From: Tetragonia tetragonoides
Taxonomy: Eukaryota; Streptophyta; Magnoliopsida; Caryophyllales; Aizoaceae
Length of the DNA stretch: 64,000 nt
Direction: 5' to 3'
Assembly (NCBI GenBank): GCA_038025085.1
Contig: CM076140.1
Coordinates: 34,307,501-34,371,500 of the forward strand
A program made the position numbers and the translations under genes. This document shows, in pieces, positions 56,301 through 64,000 of the stretch (within the stretch, counting starts at the first letter, position 1; the number at the start of each line of letters is the position of its first letter). A model generated the notes under the pieces. The model worked only from the letters and a program-made list of their open reading frames with translations, ran no database searches and was not told the DNA's origin.

Positions 56301-59300
56301 GAAAGTATCCTAGAAAGGGAGCTAAGTAAAAGTGGATTGGTACCAGTAAAAAGACGAAGTTTAAGAGGTAAAGTTACTACATCTGCTCCAGCTGCTCGGA
56401 AAACTAGACAGCATATAACTGTGGATCATTTAAATGATGCAGTTGATGCATCATATGATTCTGGAGGACAACCGCACTGCTTGGATGTGGTTGAAGCTGG
56501 TATAAATCAAAGAAAGCGGAGCACTAGTAGTCATGTGGCTTCTAAAAACTTCAATAATAGAGAGGAAACTTTGAACATAACCACTGTGACAGACAGTATC
56601 AAGGTTGATGGGTCAAGTTGTAGAGAAGAGGTTTTCAACATACCTCCAACAAATTCAATGAAAGTGGTAAAAAGCAGTCCCTGTTAATAACAACTGGGGG
56701 CCATGAAGCTGTATTGCAGTCCATAGGAAGACGGACAAGGTCAAAGAGCAGTGCTCGATGTGCAGAGGCTCCCCAAGAAGATGAAGGTCTGCACTCCAGA
56801 GCAATGCTGTCAATAAAAGATGCTTGTCAATTGTTTTCCAAGCCCAAGGCATGCTCTCCCACTGCCAAAGAAGCATTGTCGCATGTGGCATTAGAAGGAG
56901 CACCTGCAGAGGTGCCAAAATCATCTAGTCCAACAATTATAACCCCGGTTAACTTAAAAACACCTCGAAGTTCAGTGTCACCTATTTGTATGGGAGACGT
57001 GTATTCTACACCATCTTGCAAGAAGAAGCTATCACTCAAGAAAGAGTTACACAGATTGACTGCAACTGAGCGTGAATACAGTTCCCCTGCCAAAGAGCTG
57101 AGGCAGAGGAGAGATATCAATAGCATTCGAGTTTGTTCAGCCAGCACTTGGATGAAGATATTACTAGGCAGCAGAAGAAGGTAAGCATTGTTTGTGAACT
57201 GCTGTTTAGGCTGTACCAGCTGAGGTTTAACCATGTGCCAATCTTGTTTCAGATTTTGTCTCGTTTAGGAGTTCCGGAGGCATCTTCGATTTCTGACGCC
57301 ACGCATTTTGTTGCGAATATGTTTGCACGTACGAGAAATATGTTAGAGGCTATGGCTAATTGCAAACCAGTAGTAACGCACTTGTGGCTTGAGAGCTGTG
57401 GACAAGCTAGCTGTTTCATTGATGAGAAAAACTACATTCTTCGTGATGCTAAAAGCGAAAGGGAACTGGGGTTCAGCATGCCGGTTTCATTGGCACGCGC
57501 GAGTTGTCATCCCCTTTTGGAGGCAAGTTTGGTTTCATGTTTCAATGATTGTGCATAAATACTCATTCTTCCTAACTGTAATTTAAACTGTGCATAAATA
57601 CTCATTCTTCCTAACTGTAATTTAAACTCAAAATATCCCTGCAGGGCAGAAGAGTTCTTGTAACTCCAAATGTAAAGCCTGGCAAAGAAATAATCTTGAG
57701 TTTGGTTAAGGCAGTTCATGGTCAGGTATGTTTATCCCTGGGCCCTGTTTCTGTAATAGATTCAGCTGTGTTATGACATGGAATACGAGACACTTGAAGT
57801 TTTCTCCACTTTTTTTCTTTTTGATGACAGTATTTACTTATTTTCTATTCCAATTGATTTATTGTGATAGCTACTAAAATCTCTGCAATTCCTTTGGCTG
57901 CTTCGCACTCCGCTCCCCACCCCAAAATGAAAAAAGGGAAATCCAAAATTTAATGGTCTTCATATTCTTTCCCCTCTTACTACTATTCATCTGAGGAGTG
58001 ATTTGTCTTATTTTGTTTGTTTACGTTGTAAATGAAGTGCTCTTAAATACTAATTAAGCCCATAATCCCATATGTAACAAAAGAATTACAGAACCCAAAA
58101 GGACATGCTTTATCGGTGCATATAGAATATCGACGAAGAAGCTAAATGCCTCTATGCACCATTGAAAGAATATGCTGTCTCTTTATGCTCATACATCCAG
58201 ACATATTGAACATCAACATATATACTTAAGAGAACTGTGTCTTGATATCTGAGCTCATAGAAGCTCGTAGAAAAGGGATACTGGAGGTTATAGAGCAATG
58301 CCTACGCACAAACACCTAGTGAACAACACTGCTGCTATAGCGAGTTATGGGGAGGCTTTCAGTGTTACACAGCCTTATGATTACAGAAGAGCTTCTATTA
58401 GACTACCATCATCCCAGTGTCTCTGATGAGCTCCTGAGGGCGATTTTGAGGAGAGACTGTTTCCATTACACCTTGATTGGAAATGTATTGACCGCCTAAA
58501 ACAAATAAGAAGCATAAATTATGTAACATTGAGGTTTCAGGCTCAGCTTTGTTGGAGAAGAACAAACTGTTTTTGTTAGAATATTGGTTCAAATTGCATT
58601 AGTTAGCTACATGCTCTTTCACTAATACTGGGAGTCTGGGAGAAATGGACAGAGACATGTTATTCTTCAGTTTTAACTCGAAGTTGAAATTTGCTCACTG
58701 CTGACTGTTTGACATTGTTGAAATTGGGCTGACCTAGGTGATAGGAACTTCATATAGAACATGGCTATATAGTGTACTTTGACGTTTTAGTTCAACAGCC
58801 AAGGTTGGGTTTATATTAATGTATTGCTTTGGTTATGGCTATAGACGTGAGAAGAAGAGTTTAATTGATTATGAAAAAGTGGTATAAAGCAAGGTTTCCT
58901 TGGCTTGGTTCCTATCTATAGCTTTTCGCACATGTAATCGACCTTGAAATAGAATGAAGATCATTACATAGTACATACATGATGGAAATTTGGCGTCTTG
59001 GTAGGTTTTACCTTGGTTGTAACTATTGGGCATTATGTAACTCGGTAAGTCTATTAGATATTAATATCTACTATACATGTAGATTGCTGTTGAGACAGTT
59101 ATTAGAGTCACATTTCAGGCTTCACAGCTCTCATTTCAGGCTTCACGGTTCTCTGGAAAGAGATATAATTGAGAAGGGGGGGTTGGGGACTCTGTGAACT
59201 GAGGTTTGATAAAAATAGGTGGGACAAGAAGGTCAATTCTAGAAACTGGGGAGACTTATTTAATGTGGACTAAGATGAGCAGTGCTTTTAAGAGCTATTC

Positions 59301-61438
59301 TATAACTGAGCTGCAGAGAAATTAGCATAACTTGTTGTAGCTTCTATCGAAAGACAGCTTGTCCTCTGCTGCTGTTTCAGCAGTTTCATTAAAACAAATT
59401 TTCTTTTATCTAAAAAGAAACGAGGGTGACATAATCACGTCTCCTTGGTTAGGTTAGCCACCAACCACAGGAAAGTAGGGTTATTTACCTAGATTCGCAT
59501 GACTTGGTCCTCATTTCAAACATTTATTTGCAATATAGTCATCAAGGTATCCTTACAATTAATTAGAGATTCTTCATTTGAGTGAGGCTGTTCTTATCCA
59601 TCATATGGCTGTTCTAGAGTTCCTGAATTGGAAAATATTAAGCCTATGACTGAGGTTGCAACCTGTTGTTTTAACATCTAATATTCTAAAACTTCTGCGA
59701 CTGTTACTGCAATTATCACTGCCACCTGGTAGCTTGGAGCTGGGATTTGTTTTTTAGACTATGTGTCATATAGCTATCTGTTTGCTGGGTTTGTGATGCT
59801 CTTCATATGAATGCTTTGCGAGTTATTCTTCTGATTCACCTCCCTTAACTGAATCAAGTGCTGCTGCAAAGTATTTTATTCAGAGACAGTACTTATACCT
59901 ATACCTAGGGCTGGATTTTTTGGTTTAAATTACTACAAGAACTTGGGAAACTTCGCAGGAGTAATATCCCTTTGGGTTGCGTTTGAAATCATGGATTTGA
60001 TCTAAGTATCATGATTTTAATTCGAGAATTTCAAATCTCGTAAACAGTTCTAATTCTATAAATTGAAATTCAAAAAGACTAATGCTTTAATTGGTGGGCT
60101 GTAATGGAATTGACACTTCTGAAATGGCTCTCCTTACTGAGGAATGTTAGATAAGCAACATCCCACTCTGTGAGAAGTAAAACTTGCTAAATGACTTTTT
60201 GTCAACTAACCGGTGCTCCTCTTTTCTCCACTTGCTGTCACCATACAATAGACCATTTCACTACTTTGTAGGAAGCTGAGTTCCTACCTGATCTCCTGCC
60301 AATGAAGCAATACTTGTCCTGAATATTATCATGTACAAGACGGCTAAAATATTGCAATTGAGAGAGAGAGGATTTGAGGCTTGTGTTACTATTAGTAAAA
60401 TGGACTGTAGTGGAAGGCCGGCCGTGGATGGGGAAAATGACATAACTTTCTGTTTTCTGTTTGGACCACTGTGATATAGCTATCTACTGTACCTTCTCCA
60501 TTGTTTTTTTAGAGGATACAACCATTGTTTTTTGAGGAATGTTTCAATGTGCAATTCGGAAATTTTTTGGCTTTCCCCTTTAGAGGAAAAAAAAATGGGA
60601 AGAAAATTTCTTAGTCTTCCGGATTAACCTATTGCCGCCAATTTTTACTTGTCCTTCCATTCTTTCCAAGCTTCGGTGTGTTTTGTCATTAGCTATTGCT
60701 TTCCGATCCCTGTATTACTGCATACTGTTACTGAATTGACAGTGGTTTCCAGGCTATAGAGAGGCTGTGCAGATTCCTGTCAAATAATGATAGGCTCCCA
60801 GATGACCTGTTGGTTTTGTCATGCGAAGAAGATTTTGAAGAGTGTGTGCCACTGTTGGAAAAAGGTCACAACTTTTAGTGTTACTTTGCAATGATAATGT
60901 GAAAGCTTCACTTTTGAAAAAGATTCCGCTTAACCGTTGAAAAATTCATCTCTACAGGAATTGCAGTGTACAGTTCTGAGCTGCTACTCAATGGAATAAT
61001 CACTCAAAAGTTGGAATATGAAAGGTTGGTTCAATTTCCATCATGTCATTATCTTCTTCCTGTAAGATTAAACTGAAAAGATTGTCATGAATTTTGTGTT
61101 GACAAAAAGTGAAGAAAATTAAAGATTGCAGAATTTGGCTGGCATAGGTTCTTGTCCGTGGCCCATAAAGGCGAGAACATGGCAGTCTAGTTATCTTGCT
61201 TTAAAACTATATCTGAAAGTGGCCAAGTTTGCAGCTGCATTGTTGAGATGAAATTGATTTTCGTGATCAATTATTTGAAGCCTGTACCACCCAGTTCATC
61301 AGATTGCTCTTTCTGACATCATTAACTGTTATTACTAGCAGATATAGAATCTTTGTGGATCACGTGAAGAAAACACGCTCAACCTTATGGATGAAGAAGG
61401 ATGGAGACCGATTCCTTCCTGTGACCAGGACTAAATAA
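53395..61438 (+). CDS. BRCT-domain DNA damage response protein (eight exons; two apparent frameshifts)
   Basis: Exons inferred: 53395-53461, 53739-54173, 54931-57180, 57253-57522, 57645-57725, 60753-60864, 60958-61024, 61342-61438; about 1126 codons. ATG 53395 has an in-frame TGA just upstream. Residues 52-119 hold six TQ motifs in acidic context (DTQ, ETQ, GTQ, ETQ, DTQ, RTQ), an ATM/ATR-type target cluster. A basic, Ser-rich middle follows. Two C-terminal BRCT repeats (about 905-990: FSQHLDEDI, ATHFVA, PVVTHLWLESC; about 1009-1110: GRRVLVTPN, DLLVLSCEED, VYSSELLLNGI) should bind phosphoprotein. The layout matches plant nuclear proteins annotated 'BRCT domain-containing DNA repair protein' (PTIP/MDC1-like, e.g. 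Arabidopsis At3g21480). Frame breaks lie at about 56669-56673 and 57131-57134. If these are real it is a pseudogene. Confidence 0.85.
54466..54612. mobile_element. Tourist-like MITE in intron 2 of the BRCT gene
   Basis: A 147-bp element with inverted ends GGATGTGTTCTTTTC / GGGCGTGTTCTTTTC and TTA on both sides (54463-54465, 54613-54615), the PIF/Harbinger target pattern. Internally there are repeats of CACCACTGAA(C/T)TGAA. Its position deep in the intron suggests no effect on splicing. Confidence 0.85.
57181..57252 (+). other. Intron 3 of the BRCT gene: 72 nt, in frame, no stop
   Basis: GTAAGC...TTTCAG borders are canonical and the flanking codons join as QQKK|ILSRLG within BRCT 1. The intron is 72 nt, a multiple of three, and reads through without a stop (VSIVCELLFRLYQLRFNHVP...). 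Retention would insert 24 residues into the BRCT fold instead of truncating the protein. Confidence 0.75.
57523..57644 (+). other. Intron 4 of the BRCT gene: GC-AG type
   Basis: Exon 4 must end at GAG to join HPLLE to GRRVLVTPN. The donor there is GAG|GCAAGT, the standard minor GC donor with otherwise perfect consensus. The acceptor is CCTGCAG at 57638-57644. The nearest GT (57527) would shift the frame. Confidence 0.75.
57550..57627 (+). repeat. 39-bp perfect tandem duplication in intron 4
   Basis: Copies at 57550-57588 and 57589-57627, each beginning TGTGCATAAATACTCATTCT, are identical. It is a recent duplication that adds to the polypyrimidine-rich part of the intron just before the acceptor. 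Confidence 0.95.
57726..60752 (+). other. Large intron 5 of the BRCT gene
   Basis: A 3.0-kb intron between GTATGT at 57726 and TTTCCAG at 60746-60752. No transposon ends or coding sequence are recognised; it is AT-rich with unique-looking sequence. It splits BRCT 2 after VHGQ. Confidence 0.7.
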
Positions 61439-62140
61439 AATGGTCGTCGTCTGTTTACTTGTAAAGCCTTGTATCCTTTGCCTGCTTGTGCTGCCAGGCT
61501 ACCAGCCAATCTCCATGTATATTATTGCATTAGCTTTTATCTGTGTGTAAAGTGTAATAGTCTGGTTTCTTTTCACCTTTCTAATCCATTGGTTTATTCT
61601 TTGTTAGCTAGGGCCTAGGCGTAGGATTACCTTTCTAAGATTGTTACTGACTGATACCCAACTTCAGTGGTGATGGTGATAGTGATAATATATATTACTG
61701 AGTTTCATAGTCTATTTCTCTTGATCGATGCAGATTTCAGTGTTTTGCGAATGTACGTCCTAGTGATGTCATCTTCTCTTGGTAGGGGCTTCAATGAATT
61801 TAAACATGTTCTCAGTGGTGTAATTAGATTTCATCATTTAGCATTTCCACACTATTCTTGGACACCTCTAGTTCTTTTTTCTTTCTTTTTTTTTAGGAAT
61901 TTGGACACCTCTAAATTCTAACTGTTATAAATAGCCAATAAAAAACAAAGCTGAGATTAACAAGAAAAAAAAGAAGGGGGTCATATAGAGAGAAAAGGTA
62001 TATGTATTACTAAGTGTCAACTATACAGCACTGAGATCTCCGTGAGTTTCTGCTTCTCCATGTTGAATTAAATTCCACGTTGCTTTGCTCTTCCTTGAAA
62101 TTACAAGGAAAATCTCAAAATTATACATTTCAATCAATTT
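61439..62140 (+). other. 3' flank of the BRCT gene
   Basis: An AATAAA overlaps the stop codon (61434-61439) and another lies at about 61936. The 3' UTR probably ends between. An 84-codon plus frame (61667-61921) has no features. Nothing else is seen. Confidence 0.4.
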
Positions 62141-62146
62141 CATACA

Positions 62147-62187
62147 TTGTTGTTGTTGTTGTTGCTGCTGCTGCTGCTGCTGTTGTT
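62147..62187 (+). repeat. (TGT)n(GCT)n(TGT)n microsatellite
   Basis: A compound trinucleotide repeat with no coding context. Confidence 0.95.
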
Positions 62188-62466
62188 CTCAGCAACACGA
62201 ATTCTCCAATAAAATACATGAATATACAATGAGTTCAGGCTCATAGATATTGAAAAGCCCAAGACTGCTGAAAGCAGGACTGCATATAATGCATTTAGAT
62301 GAAGCTGCAAGATAGACAAAAGACTAATTAGTAATGCTTAATCTATAATTAGTTTCCATATATTGAAAGAGATTCCAAGGCTAGTAGCACTTATAGCAGT
62401 GCACTAACCAGAAGCATCTAAATCATTATATTGTTAGGTATGTCATGTGAGAGAACAAGTATGATT

Positions 62467-62502
62467 CGCACCCACACCCACACCCACACCCCCACCCCCA
62501 TG
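62467..62502 (+). repeat. (CCCACA)n / CCCCCA repeat
   Basis: Units of ACCCAC followed by CCCCCACC. The minus strand is GGGTGT-rich. It is simple sequence, not a telomere motif. Confidence 0.85.
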
Positions 62503-62640
62503 CATATATAGAAGGTTTCAATAAGAAACCACATATAATAACTGAAAACTCGTGAACAATTTGGACAATAGAAATTGCGCAAGTGATCTTACTGTTGTAC
62601 AGTTTACTGGACTGATCAGCACAAACAAAAGCACTCACCC

Positions 62641-62740
62641 TATGTTGCTTGGACTGTTCATTTTACCTGAAGTACCCATGTCGGATACTTGATACTCCGA
62701 CATGGGTATGGATACTGATACTCGGTCATCATTGCACTAC
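62641..62740. repeat. Hairpin-bearing dispersed repeat
   Basis: TACCCATGTCGGA (62673-62685) and TCCGACATGGGTA (62696-62708) are perfect 13-bp inverted arms around a 10-bp loop. The lead-in GTTGCTTGGACTGTTCA and the trailing GGATACTGATACTCGG resemble a short repeat family seen widely near eudicot genes (GTTGCTCGGACTC...GTGTCGGATAC). The family name is unknown to me. Confidence 0.5.
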
Positions 62741-62859
62741 GATATATCTTCATGAGGCTGGGAGCCTCACACAAATTAGCGAGAAGATGGCGGGCTTGAG
62801 TGTACATCATGCTTTGAATAAAACAACAGATCTTCAAAGGACTCGTGGGAATCAATGAC

Positions 62860-64000
62860 TTCTTGCGTATTGAAAGGGAAAGGATCTTCTAGATGGCCAC
62901 ACGGGATGGTGGTTAACATTGGGTCGTAGCGCACGAGTAACATGCCCAAGGCCACTGGTCAATGGGACAGGCAACCCCATGTGAATTTCGAGGTTTGAAA
63001 GTGATGCATTAAATCAAATACTGTCACAAGAAGGTTGCCTACTCGAGTAAAGGGGGAGATTACTCGATGAGGGCCCGTGAATACGAGGTGCGCACTCATG
63101 GGTCCTTAGTCCTAGGAGATTGGCCATCCATGAGCTCAACGGGAGCTAGCATGACTTCTTGTTACTTGGCCAGTGAAACGCTATGCGGAGGAATCAGACA
63201 CTCCAGGTGCACAAGGTGTAGTTAAGTAGGACCAAGCCATTGAGGGGAACAAAATACTTGGTGAAAGCACAAGACTCAAGCTAAAAGGATAGCAGACCTA
63301 ACAGTTGAGTTGTGAACTTCGGGTGTAACACTCCCGTGAGTTGGGCGGCAGCCAATCTTCTCCCGGGCCACGAGGAGTACACCGGTGGACAAACTCAGCA
63401 CTCGGAGATGAGGTCCTATGGCACTGCGGCAGAGTCACACAATTCGCCTCCCCCCCCCCCCTAGCGGTTTTCAGGAGCCGAGTTTACAAAGACGCTTATT
63501 CGTCAAGCGATGTCAGGCAGCGATCAAAGGACAATAATGGACACAATGAAGAAGTCGGTATCCAAGCAGTGGGATTGACCATGATCCATGAAATCTAGTT
63601 GGGCCAGTGTTAAACGAGAGAGTCGACACTGCAACAAGTATCTCACAAATGGGACAACCATGATTTGGAACATTATTGAGTAGATGTTTGTGGACAGACC
63701 ATGTGTATTGTGAAAAAATATATATGCAAACCAAAACTAGAAGAACCTCGTGACTTGCTAAACCACCACACAGCACAGTCTCTTCTTCTCTTTCTCTCTC
63801 TTCCCCACTCCCCACTCCCCCAGCCCATGACCATCACCAAACCACCTCCACTCCCACAGCAACCCTGTAACAAGCCCATGACCAACACCAAACGTCACAC
63901 ATCCCCCCGCCCCCCAACAGCCTGCATACACCTTGTCCATTCCTCAAGATCTCACCTCCCCATATCTTATCTTACTAGCCATGTGCCTCTTTCTCCACGA
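62860..64000. other. Unrecognised DNA at the right edge
   Basis: Higher in GC than its surroundings, with a C13 run (63449-63461), GTAACACTCCCGTGAGTTGGG (63327-63347 region), and C/A-rich then CT-rich ends (63770-63930). No ORF with family features occurs on either strand. The texture resembles the untranslated region of a retroelement, but I find no LTR, PBS or PPT. Confidence 0.3.

Noticed and set aside
56666..56725. A mini-intron that would repair the first BRCT frame break
   Set aside because: GT...AG borders could be drawn, but about 53-60 nt is below usual plant intron size, and the shifted frame runs on in the middle of it (SLLITTGGHEAVLQ).
57527..57540. GT donor for intron 4 instead of GC
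   Set aside because: Using GT at 57527 adds four bases and breaks the frame into GRRVLVTPN; the GC donor has perfect AG|GCAAGT context.
62462..62505. Interstitial telomeric repeat
   Set aside because: The units are CCCACA/CCCCCA, not the plant TTTAGGG/CCCTAAA motif.

Overview
This window is plant nuclear DNA, most likely from a eudicot. It holds intron-containing genes, a nuclear tRNA gene with the plant CAA leader, and nested Ty3/gypsy, LINE, Helitron, hAT, MULE and Tourist insertions. The species cannot be fixed from sequence alone. The two large Tat elements resemble the Retand type described in Caryophyllales, but that is only a weak hint.

Bases 1 to about 43.8 kb are a nested retrotransposon cluster. 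On the minus strand, 1-4703 is a decayed chromovirus (A: gag, protease, RT, RNase H, integrase, chromodomain, PPT, start of the 3' LTR). It is joined at about 4704-4712 to the 5' half of a second chromovirus family (B: protease fragment, gag, an unusual pre-gag ORF, PBS at 7938-7949, LTR from 7954). The B LTR seems to be split by two Tat-lineage elements on the plus strand. C lies at 9175-23020 with a 5-bp TSD (ACACC). D lies at 25355-42053 with TSD CATTT/CATTC. The LTR resumes and ends near 43826, inside an old LINE tail.

C and D share one plan. Gag and pol are in sense, with dual RNase H and integrase in D; C has lost everything from protease to RNase H. Two ANTISENSE plant mobile domain (PMD) genes follow between integrase and the 3' LTR, the second with recognisable spliceosomal introns in antisense orientation. 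Next come a tandem-repeat block and the PPT. GC-rich palindromic modules typical of each element occur in the LTR promoter and upstream of both antisense genes. This three-promoter layout is the most interesting system in the window. C also carries a hAT-like non-autonomous element (8-bp TSD) that appears to hold a captured gene 5' end.

From 43.8 to 52.9 kb there is a patchwork: LINE tail, tRNA-like SINEs, a 5'-truncated LINE with target duplication (44282-47529, minus), a hAT-like element split by a Helitron (49045-52598), and a MULE-type inverted-repeat element inside that Helitron.

From 52.9 to 61.4 kb is the host gene space: a tRNA-Pro(AGG) gene on the minus strand, then an eight-exon plus-strand gene for a DNA-damage protein with two C-terminal BRCT repeats and an N-terminal TQ cluster. 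It has a GC-AG intron, a 72-nt stop-free in-frame intron and two apparent 1-nt homopolymer deletions, which are either assembly errors or pseudogenisation. From 61.4 to 64 kb I see only simple repeats, a hairpin repeat and unrecognised DNA.
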